Of a stretch of DNA of 22,854 nt, positions 16,647 through 22,854 are shown one piece after another. The notes beneath the pieces were generated by a model, which was not told the origin of the DNA, ran no database searches, and saw only the letters and a list, made by a program, of their open reading frames with translations. Position 1 is the first letter of the stretch. Every line of letters starts with the position of its first letter. This DNA is from Verrucomicrobiales bacterium (GTDB lineage Bacteria; Verrucomicrobiota; Verrucomicrobiia; Limisphaerales; SXQI01): NCBI GenBank assembly GCA_028293365.1, contig JAQGOX010000565.1, positions 1-22,854 of the forward strand, read 5' to 3'. The translations under genes were made by a program, and so were the position numbers.

Positions 16647-19436
16647 CTAGAAACGCTGTAGAGTCGCATTCTGCGTTGCCGTGAGATCATCAATCCAGGC
16701 ATCGATTTCGTTTTCGTCTCGAACAACGGAATCGTCCTGCAAATGCGGAGGCGGTGGGTTGGCAACTACCAGTTGAACTTGAGTTGAGAATGTTGCGAGA
16801 TGCTGCGCAAGTGTCTTAATCGTCGGATACTCCCACAATAGGGTTGACTGGAGTTCAAGCTTCAACCAATCGCCCAATCTTTTAGCGAGCGCTGTTCCCA
16901 CCAGCGAATCAACACCGAAATCGTTAAACGGCCTTGCAGTATCTACCTCGTATTGCTCCATTTTCAAATCAACTGCAATCTGTTGAATCAGCCATTCTTG
17001 AATCTCGATTGTCGTCTTTCGTTCGATGCCATGCTTCTCAGTAAAGATCATCTTTGACTGCTGCGCGTCTGGTGCCGCGGTTTCAATTTTTGAAATCGGG
17101 GGAGAGTCGGTCGATTTTGGGGTCGCCTGTTGTGCAGAGCGGACCCAGAGGGAACGTCGCGAAAACGGATAAGTCGGGAGCGAAATGCGCGCATGAGATC
17201 TACCTTCATTAAGGATACTCCAATCCAGATCAAAGCCGGCGGCCCAAAGAGCAGCCAGTTCGTCCAATTCTCCCCGCTTAAAAAGGTTTCGAACGAAGTC
17301 GCCTCCTGTGAGCAAACCCGAAACGGTCGTCAAAATCGGGTGATTTTTATCCAGCCCAGTTGAACAGAAAATCCCCGAGCCGGCTCCCCTCGTAACGAAA
17401 TGGTTCAGTTTTAAGAGCAGGTCCTCGCGGCTAACAACGACGAGAGCGAGGCGAAACTCCATGGATTCCCGACCGGTCTGCCAGTTGAAAGTCAATTGTG
17501 CCAAATCCAGCTCCGCATTAGTTCGAGCGGTGATCCATTCTCTACATCTTACTGCGTAATCTCTGAGGTTCTCCGCCGTTCGAGCGCTCAAAGGCAAAAG
17601 AAATTGTCCCGAAGTTTTCGGAGAGGTTCTCGTTTCTTTCGGCGGTTCCTGAATCAGAATGTGGGCGTTGGCTCCGCCGATCCCAAACGAACTGACGCCC
17701 GCGCGCAACGGAACTTGAGACGGGCCATTGGAATTGGAGCTGTTCCACGGCTGAAGCGACTTTGGAAGATAGAAAGGCGATTCCTTGAAATCGATAAATG
17801 GATTTGCTTCCTCGGCATGAAGCGTCGGAACGAGTTGCCGGTATTTCAACTGAAGCAAAACTTTCGCAATCCCAGCAATTCCCGCGGCCGCCTGGAGGTG
17901 ACCGATGTTCGATTTGACAGAACCAAGGGCGCAAAACTGTTGACCAGCGTTTTCACCGAACGCTTTGGTCAGACCGCGCACCTCAATCGGATCTCCAAGG
18001 GCCGTGCCAGTGCCATGAGCCTCTAGACAACTGACCGTCTTCGGATCAATGCCTGCGCGCCGGAAAGCAGCCACAACCACATTACCCTGAGACACCGGAT
18101 CGGGTACTGTGTAGCCGCCATTCTTACCGCCGGAATTGATGCTCGAACCTTTAATCACTCCATGGATTCGATCACCGTCCCGTAGCGCATCCCGCAACGG
18201 TCTCAACAACACTGCTCCAACACCTTCCCCGACAACCATTCCGTCCGCGCCATTTCCAAATGCGCGACACTTATCATCGTGGGAAAGCATTTTCATGGAG
18301 GCAAGAGTTTGCATCTGCCGGTCATGAACAAGAAGGGTCACCCCGCCTGCGAGCGCCGCACCGCATTCACCGCGCCGAATACTTTCCGAAGCCAGATGTA
18401 TTGCTGTAAGTGATGCAGAACAGGCCGTATCAACCGCCAGACTCGGGCCATGAAAGTTGCAGAAATACGAAACGCGATTGGGAATCGACCAATAAGGCGA
18501 ACTCGGACCAGGAGAGTTTTCTTCAGCCCCTGTTTGGGCTCCATAAAGCTGGTAGGAACCATACATTACTCCCACGAAAACTCCAACGTCGGAACCGGTC
18601 TCGAGATCGTGGGTGGCGCGAATTAACCGTTCCCTGGTATAACCAGCATCTTCGAGAGTTTCCCAGGCAACTTCCAAAAAAAGCCGCTCCTGTGGATCCA
18701 TCTGTTCAGCTTCGCGGGGAGAAATCCCAAAAAACAAAGGATCGAACTTGTCGACATCGTCGATAAACCCGCCCCACTTACGTAAAGAAGTGTTTGCCCC
18801 ATCCGGAAATCGCCCGTCCGGAGTCAGCCGAATTGAGCTCCGTCCCGAAGCCAAATTCTCCCAGAATTCATCGACATTCCGGGCTCCGGGAAAGCGAACG
18901 GCCAGGCCTACAATGGCAACATCATTATTATCGCCCGATGAGCGGGAAACTTTTTTATCGCCTTTGAAAACCGGTGCCGGGACTGTGAGACAATCGTCTT
19001 GTTTCACTCCAAGCACTCGCATCAACGTCGCACGATGATTCGAAACGAAATAGCCTGAGAGGCGGTTGAGGGTATTGAATTCAAAGAGAAGTGTTTTGGG
19101 CAACGTTCCGAACGTTTGCTCGAGCAGCCGCACTAATTCCAGAATCTTCACTGAATCAATCCCCAACGGCTCGAAAGTGCTGTTCCGATCAAGTTTCAAA
19201 TCCAATCCGAGCTTCCGGGCAAATACTGATTCCAAATGCGCGCTGGTAAGTTCAATAAGCCGCACGTCCGCAGAGGAAGGTCGCGCTTCGGTTGAAATCG
19301 CAGGGGATAGGGCCGCGGGAGTTTCCGCGTCGGAATTATGGGAACCATTCCTGAGAGCAGCGAGAGCCTCTTGAAGGCCAATCCGCTTTTCGCTCAGGTC
19401 GCGAAGCACCAATTTGCGTTTCTCGGGGGGCAACAT
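16647..19436 (-). CDS. trans-AT PKS, ACP-KS-ACP
   Basis: A 929-residue PKS protein. Domains: a short helical N-terminal segment, ACP 57-135 (GIDS, Ser95), KS 172-598 with full triad Cys339 (DTACSAS), His474 (EAHGTGT) and His513 (SNIGH), post-KS linker without AT ending at SLPTYPFSRRSLW (752-764), and ACP 805-885 (FGVDS, Ser844). The KS carries GSSINSGGKNGGYTVPDP, a signature familiar from trans-AT KS domains. The frame stays open upstream to an ATG at 19604. I place the start at the ATG at 19436 because the extra 56 residues are Trp/Arg-rich, lie wholly within the end of the neighbouring gene, and the protein reads naturally from MLPPEKRKL. This leaves 7 nt after the upstream TGA. The first ACP probably serves the KS-DH-SCP2-MT protein. 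With no KR, the second ACP should carry a beta-keto chain. Confidence 0.94.
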   Translation of the reverse strand: MLPPEKRKLVLRDLSEKRIGLQEALAALRNGSHNSDAETPAALSPAISTEARPSSADVRLIELTSAHLESVFARKLGLDLKLDRNSTFEPLGIDSVKILELVRLLEQTFGTLPKTLLFEFNTLNRLSGYFVSNHRATLMRVLGVKQDDCLTVPAPVFKGDKKVSRSSGDNNDVAIVGLAVRFPGARNVDEFWENLASGRSSIRLTPDGRFPDGANTSLRKWGGFIDDVDKFDPLFFGISPREAEQMDPQERLFLEVAWETLEDAGYTRERLIRATHDLETGSDVGVFVGVMYGSYQLYGAQTGAEENSPGPSSPYWSIPNRVSYFCNFHGPSLAVDTACSASLTAIHLASESIRRGECGAALAGGVTLLVHDRQMQTLASMKMLSHDDKCRAFGNGADGMVVGEGVGAVLLRPLRDALRDGDRIHGVIKGSSINSGGKNGGYTVPDPVSQGNVVVAAFRRAGIDPKTVSCLEAHGTGTALGDPIEVRGLTKAFGENAGQQFCALGSVKSNIGHLQAAAGIAGIAKVLLQLKYRQLVPTLHAEEANPFIDFKESPFYLPKSLQPWNSSNSNGPSQVPLRAGVSSFGIGGANAHILIQEPPKETRTSPKTSGQFLLPLSARTAENLRDYAVRCREWITARTNAELDLAQLTFNWQTGRESMEFRLALVVVSREDLLLKLNHFVTRGAGSGIFCSTGLDKNHPILTTVSGLLTGGDFVRNLFKRGELDELAALWAAGFDLDWSILNEGRSHARISLPTYPFSRRSLWVRSAQQATPKSTDSPPISKIETAAPDAQQSKMIFTEKHGIERKTTIEIQEWLIQQIAVDLKMEQYEVDTARPFNDFGVDSLVGTALAKRLGDWLKLELQSTLLWEYPTIKTLAQHLATFSTQVQLVVANPPPPHLQDDSVVRDENEIDAWIDDLTATQNATLQRF
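16782..17024 (-). other. Acyl carrier protein (ACP), C-terminal
   Basis: Residues 805-885, with FNDFGVDSLVGTALAKRL and Ser844, then LLWEYPTIKTLAQHL. It is followed by a proline-rich tail and an acidic end containing ENEIDAWIDDL, possibly a docking element. It would present the substrate to the oxygenase and C-methyltransferase of the next protein. Confidence 0.92.
17643..18923 (-). other. Ketosynthase (KS), elongating
   Basis: Residues 172-598. Cys339, His474 and His513 form an intact triad, and the domain closes with FGIGGANAHILIQEPP. No AT, KR or DH follows before the next ACP. The expected product is therefore an unreduced beta-ketoacyl chain from trans-loaded malonyl. Confidence 0.93.
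19032..19268 (-). other. Acyl carrier protein (ACP), N-terminal
   Basis: Residues 57-135 of the 929-residue protein, with FEPLGIDSVKILELVRLLE and pantetheine-accepting Ser95. The following KTLLFEFNTLNRLSGYFV is typical of trans-AT ACPs. It is the nearest carrier for the upstream ACP-less KS-DH-SCP2-methyltransferase protein. Confidence 0.9.
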
Positions 19437-19443
19437 ACGTGTC

Positions 19444-22400
19444 TCAAAACTCCCTGTGAAAGTTGGGGTCCTCCAGCGATCGCAGGTCGTTCGCTTTTTT
19501 CCGGAAGCCAGCCAGGCGCTCACAATTGATAACCAGCGGCTCGTAGCGCCTATTGCTACGAACATATTCAACCACTTTGGCGACGCCCGGAGCCAGACAA
19601 TCATCGAAAAACAGAATTCCGTCTTCAGTCAGCAGTCGATCACAATAAAAGAAGTCCAGGATTGTATAATCAAACATGTGCAGCCCATCGATGAAAACGA
19701 ACTGGTATGGCTTGCCCTCTGCCAGTATCAGCGGGAGCGCGACATAATCAGGCTGCTCAATAAATCGCAAGTACCGGGAGAGTCCGGCTTTTTCAATATT
19801 ATGCAATCCGATCGCGAGAAACTCTTCCCGTTGGCACGGATCGATCGCCACATGGTCTCCCCCACCCTTATCGTGATGCGCCTGACAAATAAACAAAGAG
19901 GAAAGGCCGTACGCCATCCCAATTTCCAGGGTGCGTTCTGGCTTCTCGCGCAAAATCATTTCATAAAGAATCGCTCCGGCTTCGGCGGAAATGGTCCATG
20001 GAAAAAGTTCCCGCTTGAGGCCCGAGGCCAAAACCACTTCACCATGTGCGTAAAGTGTTCCCGCGAGGAGATCGCGAAATCGTATTGGCAACCGTTTCGC
20101 ATTGAATTTCTCGAACCAGCACCCGCCGATCTTTTGTTTTAGTGCATGCGCATTTTCAGGTGATAGTTCGATCGCACCTCGCAGAAACAGGACCGTGGGA
20201 TCACATTCGCCCGCAAGTAGCTGTTCGAAATGAATGCGGGAGAGTTTTATGATTGGCGCTCTGTCACAGGCGGAATCGACAATCGGGTTGGACGTTCCTT
20301 TTTTTACGTCAATGCTCCACATTTCACCATCCAGCGATAATTTGAATGTGAACTCGGCCGTTGGATAACGCGAGCTGAGTCTGGCCGCAAACGATTCCAC
20401 GGAACTACTCTGTTTTGGACTCGTATCCGAAAGCAACCTATCCGCCGCCTCAACCGAGAGAGTGCCATCCGCAACACGCTTTAGGATCGATTCAAGAGAA
20501 TCCTTCCGATTTTCGGTCATTGATTTTAGACAAATATCTTTTAGAACGGCAATGATCCGTCCAGTTGCATCGGCAATGCCTCCGTCAAACCGATGCAGTG
20601 CCGTCCCGTCCCCTGACGCAAGCTTGCGTAGGAAAACGAAACCGTTCGATGCCACGGGACCACGCCATTCGAGACTCTCGATGCAGAACGGCAAATGGAT
20701 ACAATCGGTGCCCCCCTGCGAAAAAACCGAGCTGAGTTGGAGAACGGCGTCGAGCAGGCCGGGGTGAACCCCAAAGCCGGTCGACTCGGATTCGAAGCCT
20801 GGTGGAAGCGAAACTCTGGCAAATGCCTCGGTTTCATTGTATGTCACGCTTTGAACAGTCCGGTAGAGCGATCCGTAGGTAATCCCGAGTTTTTCGAATC
20901 GCGCATAGAATTGTTCGGAATCGATCTCCTGACCGGTTCTCTTTTCTAAAATGTCAATCCGTTCATCCAACCATCGCGAGACTTCCGTCCACTCGACCGT
21001 TCCTTCCGCATGAACGCCGTCTAAATCGGAACGAAGCTTGAAGCATGCGGATAGGCCTGTGACTTCGAATTCTAGACAAGCTTCTATCTGAGAGTTGGAA
21101 TCTGTTATTTGCAGAGAATTCGGAAAACAGATTCCTTTCATCCGATAAACTCTACCTAATCCAAAAACGGCGGCAGCCATATGGACGGTTTCACACATTA
21201 GTGCGGCCGCAACGACCGGCGTCCCATGCACCCTATGGTCCGACATCAATGGATCAGACGCGCTAAATCGAGTTCTGATGACTGCTCCTCCAGGGCGAGG
21301 TTGAATAGTGTCTAAAAGTGCATGGGTAGTAAACTGGCTGCCAGCCGCCTTGTATGGCAGCGGAAAACGCCGGCGTGCAAATCTCGAAGCCGCTGGCGAG
21401 ACAGTGCGGCGGGAAGCCTGGGTTTCCTGATTGTTCCCGTCAGCCCTCTTTTCCTGGATATATTCCTCGAGCACTATATGGGCGTTGACACCGCCCAGTC
21501 CAAACGCGTGAACGCCAGCGCGACGCGGTACTGGTTTGCCATTAATCTTCTTCTGAACCCAGGCTTCCGTTTTTTCCACGAAATAGAATGGAGATGCCGC
21601 AAGCTCAAAATCGGGTCGAATCTTCAAATCACCTGACATCCCCGGCCATTGCTGTTTCTGAAAGGCCAAAACCACTTTTATCAATGCGGCGATGCCTCCG
21701 GCTGAATCAAGAGCACCTATATTTGCCTTGACGGTTCCAATTCCGCACGAGTCTTTCGGCATTTGCGGAGCCAACCGTGCGAAGGCGCGCTTATATGCGT
21801 TGATCTCGACGTAATCCCCCAGCTCGGAAGCAGCTCCGTGCGCTTCGATATAATCGATAGTTTGAGGATCAATCGCTGCGGAGCTGTAGGTCTGAACCAA
21901 AAGATCGGCCTGCGCTGACAAACTCGGAGTCGTCAACGACCCTTCTCTCCGTCCGTTGTGATTCGTGCCGGAACCGCGTATCACCGCATAAATATGATCC
22001 GCGTCCCTGATCGCATTACGCAAAGGCTTGAGAAGCACCGCGCCCACTCCTTCGCCTCGCACCAAACCGTTTGCGCGGCCATCGAACGGCCGGCAGATTC
22101 CAGCGGAAGAAAGCATCTCCACTGATCCAAGCCACTCCGTGCTGACGGCTGAAAGCAGCAGGCTCACTCCGCCTGCAATTGCCATCTCACATTCCCCGGA
22201 TCGAAGCGATTGAATCGCCCGGTCAATCGCTACCAAAGAACTGGAACAGGCTGTGTCGACAATTTCGCTGGGGCCTCGCAAATCGAGCAGGTAGGAAACG
22301 CGATTCGCCACCATCACATTTAACCGACCAAGCAAACTTTCCGAATCGACTGCCATAGCACCGCTAATGCGTTGATTAAAATCAGGCGAATACATTCCCA

Positions 22401-22854
22401 CCCAAACCCCGGTCTTCGAGCCTGCAAGTTTGCCTGGCTCGTAACCCGCATCTTCGATTGCCGCCCAGGTCGTCTCCAAAAAGAGGCGTTGATGAGGATC
22501 CATCAATGCCGCCTCTCGCACCGACAGACCAAAGAATTTGGCGTCGAAACATTCTATATCCTTCAGAAATCCGCCCTGAAAGCGACTACCGGCATTCACA
22601 GGGCCGCGGGACATGGGAAATTCGGTAAATACATTTCGTCCACTGATCAAATTCTCCCAGAACTCATCGAGAGTATCAGCCTGCGGAAATCGGCCGCTCA
22701 TACCCACGATAGCAATGGCATCACCGACCGGATGAACCTCTGCCCCATTTACCTTGCCGGAAAAACCGGCTTCCACCGAGCTGGGGCTGCCTTGCTTCCA
22801 GCCGGGATTCTGGATCGCGACCGGGGTCAGGCTTAATTCATACTTCTCCTTTAA
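19444..22854 (-). CDS. PKS protein KS0-DH-SCP2-methyltransferase, no ACP (5' end beyond window)
   Basis: The frame ends with TGA at 19446-19444 and is open to the right edge. The first usable in-window start is GTG at 22776, giving 1110 residues, but it has no Shine-Dalgarno sequence and the 26 codons upstream are open (LKEKYELSLTPVAIQNP). The true start probably lies outside the window. Numbering from the GTG: KS 20-437, DH 485-755, a helical connector, SCP2-like domain 793-885, and SAM methyltransferase 905-1080. The KS has Cys177 (DTACSSS) and His313, but HGTGT reads HGAAS and the third catalytic residue is Ala355 (NIGA for NIGH), so it should not elongate. Unlike the other KS domains here, it lacks the usual linker and runs almost straight into the DH. 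There is no carrier domain, so it must work with the ACP that opens the next gene. The family assignment is sure; the roles of the SCP2 and MT parts are inference. Confidence 0.93.
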   Translation of the reverse strand, partial: LKEKYELSLTPVAIQNPGWKQGSPSSVEAGFSGKVNGAEVHPVGDAIAIVGMSGRFPQADTLDEFWENLISGRNVFTEFPMSRGPVNAGSRFQGGFLKDIECFDAKFFGLSVREAALMDPHQRLFLETTWAAIEDAGYEPGKLAGSKTGVWVGMYSPDFNQRISGAMAVDSESLLGRLNVMVANRVSYLLDLRGPSEIVDTACSSSLVAIDRAIQSLRSGECEMAIAGGVSLLLSAVSTEWLGSVEMLSSAGICRPFDGRANGLVRGEGVGAVLLKPLRNAIRDADHIYAVIRGSGTNHNGRREGSLTTPSLSAQADLLVQTYSSAAIDPQTIDYIEAHGAASELGDYVEINAYKRAFARLAPQMPKDSCGIGTVKANIGALDSAGGIAALIKVVLAFQKQQWPGMSGDLKIRPDFELAASPFYFVEKTEAWVQKKINGKPVPRRAGVHAFGLGGVNAHIVLEEYIQEKRADGNNQETQASRRTVSPAASRFARRRFPLPYKAAGSQFTTHALLDTIQPRPGGAVIRTRFSASDPLMSDHRVHGTPVVAAALMCETVHMAAAVFGLGRVYRMKGICFPNSLQITDSNSQIEACLEFEVTGLSACFKLRSDLDGVHAEGTVEWTEVSRWLDERIDILEKRTGQEIDSEQFYARFEKLGITYGSLYRTVQSVTYNETEAFARVSLPPGFESESTGFGVHPGLLDAVLQLSSVFSQGGTDCIHLPFCIESLEWRGPVASNGFVFLRKLASGDGTALHRFDGGIADATGRIIAVLKDICLKSMTENRKDSLESILKRVADGTLSVEAADRLLSDTSPKQSSSVESFAARLSSRYPTAEFTFKLSLDGEMWSIDVKKGTSNPIVDSACDRAPIIKLSRIHFEQLLAGECDPTVLFLRGAIELSPENAHALKQKIGGCWFEKFNAKRLPIRFRDLLAGTLYAHGEVVLASGLKRELFPWTISAEAGAILYEMILREKPERTLEIGMAYGLSSLFICQAHHDKGGGDHVAIDPCQREEFLAIGLHNIEKAGLSRYLRFIEQPDYVALPLILAEGKPYQFVFIDGLHMFDYTILDFFYCDRLLTEDGILFFDDCLAPGVAKVVEYVRSNRRYEPLVINCERLAGFRKKANDLRSLEDPNFHREF
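19450..19455 (-). promoter_or_regulatory. Possible Shine-Dalgarno of the ACP-KS-ACP gene
   Basis: AGGGAG on the minus strand, within the last codons of the upstream gene and 13 nt before the ATG at 19436. The spacing is longer than ideal, so support is modest, but no better site precedes any other in-frame start. Confidence 0.4.
19537..20064 (-). other. Class I SAM methyltransferase domain (Methyltransf_24-like)
   Basis: Residues about 905-1080. SAM motif I is TLEIGMAYGLSSLF (from 949). It is followed by the acidic motif VAIDP (Asp979), FVFIDGLHMFDYTILDFF (1027-1043) and the LLTEDGILFFDDC strand. The ID-x-x-H-x-x-D-Y pattern belongs to the Methyltransf_24 / O-methyltransferase group rather than to the HAT/Glu PKS C-methyltransferases (compare the C-MT at 14352-15494). 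O-methylation of a hydroxyl on the chain is the likeliest role; this is inference. Confidence 0.82.
20122..20400 (-). other. SCP2-like (sterol carrier protein 2) domain within a PKS
   Basis: Residues about 793-885. The run FTFKLSLDGEMWSIDVKKG, then APIIKLSRIHFEQLL, AGECDPTVLFLRGAIELS and ENAHALKQKIG follows the SCP2 plan: beta-strand pair with Trp, then a polar strand, then a helix of the type sxexfxxLlxGexdPxxxFlrGxixl, then a final helix. SCP2 folds bind lipids or acyl chains in a hydrophobic tunnel. The call is from pattern recognition only. It sits between the DH and the methyltransferase, where PKSs normally have linker, KR or ACP. Confidence 0.62.
20512..21324 (-). other. Dehydratase-like (DH) domain
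   Basis: Residues about 485-755, double hot-dog fold. His514 lies in DHRVHGTPVVAA, where the proline of HxxxGxxxxP is alanine. Asp676 and Gln680 (HPGLLDAVLQ) preserve DxxxQ. It could be an active dehydratase working on the upstream module's beta-hydroxyl, or a modified relative of the pyran-synthase or double-bond-shifting kind. The sequence alone does not decide. Confidence 0.82.
21466..22719 (-). other. Ketosynthase lacking NIGH histidine (KS0-like)
   Basis: Residues 20-437. The fold and acylation site are intact (DTACSSS, Cys177). HGTGT is HGAAS (His313 kept) and NIGH is NIGA (Ala355, codon GCT at 21714-21712). Both active-site histidines are needed for decarboxylative condensation, so this domain should be limited to acyl transfer. 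It ends at FGLGGVNAHIVLEEY. Confidence 0.9.

Noticed and set aside
19437..19604. N-terminal extension of the ACP-KS-ACP gene from the ATG at 19604
   Set aside because: The 56 extra residues are Trp/Arg-rich and non-PKS-like, and they overlap 161 nt of the upstream gene's methyltransferase in another frame. The ATG at 19436 gives a natural N terminus.
22834..22850. AAAGGAGAAGTATG at the right edge, looking like a Shine-Dalgarno plus ATG
   Set aside because: That ATG is out of frame with the PKS and reads M-N-stop. The PKS frame runs open through it, so it is probably chance within coding sequence. A frameshift error here cannot be excluded.
1..22854. Thioesterase, enoylreductase, stand-alone AT, HMG-CoA-synthase-type beta-branching genes, transporter or resistance genes
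   Set aside because: Looked for in the translated proteins and not found. Release, AT supply and export must lie outside the window.
1..22854. CRISPR arrays, tRNAs, insertion sequences, attachment sites, riboswitches
   Set aside because: No direct-repeat arrays, cloverleaf sequences, transposase motifs or terminal repeats were seen. Similar stretches between KS domains are explained by shared protein motifs.

Overview
The window is coding from edge to edge, all on the minus strand. It holds the interior of one giant modular polyketide synthase / non-ribosomal peptide synthetase (PKS-NRPS) operon, read right to left. There are four genes, with the first and last cut by the window ends. Gaps between them are a 7-nt spacer, 0 nt and a 4-nt ATGA overlap, so co-transcription and translational coupling are likely. 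I see no RNA gene, mobile element, CRISPR array, promoter or terminator. GC content looks to be about 50 %. The host is probably a Gram-negative bacterium rich in secondary metabolism, but the lineage cannot be read from this sequence.

Layout in order of transcription. Gene 1 (19444 to the right edge): ketosynthase (KS) with a broken catalytic triad, dehydratase-like (DH) domain, sterol-carrier-2-like (SCP2) domain, SAM methyltransferase; no carrier protein. Gene 2 (16647-19436): ACP-KS-ACP. Gene 3 (8409-16646): MupA-type luciferase-like flavin monooxygenase, C-methyltransferase, KS, ketoreductase (KR), ACP, non-elongating KS, ACP. Gene 4 (left edge to 8412): condensation (C), adenylation (A, glycine-like pocket), PCP, KS, wrecked acyltransferase (AT), DH, KR, ACP, and the first 31 residues of another KS.

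No working AT domain is present, and three of the four complete KS domains are followed by no AT at all. This is the trans-AT pattern, in which a free-standing AT (not in the window) loads malonyl units. Modules are split across proteins. Gene 1's KS-DH-SCP2-MT block must borrow the ACP that opens gene 2. Gene 2 lacks a KR, so it should leave a beta-keto group for the oxygenase and C-methyltransferase that open gene 3. Gene 3 then extends and ketoreduces, and its last KS only hands the chain on. Gene 4 condenses it with (predicted) glycine, adds an acetate unit, ketoreduces and probably dehydrates.

Points most worth a second look: (a) an SCP2-like lipid-carrier fold embedded in a PKS polypeptide beside a methyltransferase; (b) a cis-AT-looking module in gene 4 whose AT lost its nucleophile and a large internal segment; (c) the oxygenase plus C-methyltransferase cassette at a subunit interface; (d) two different kinds of KS inactivation.
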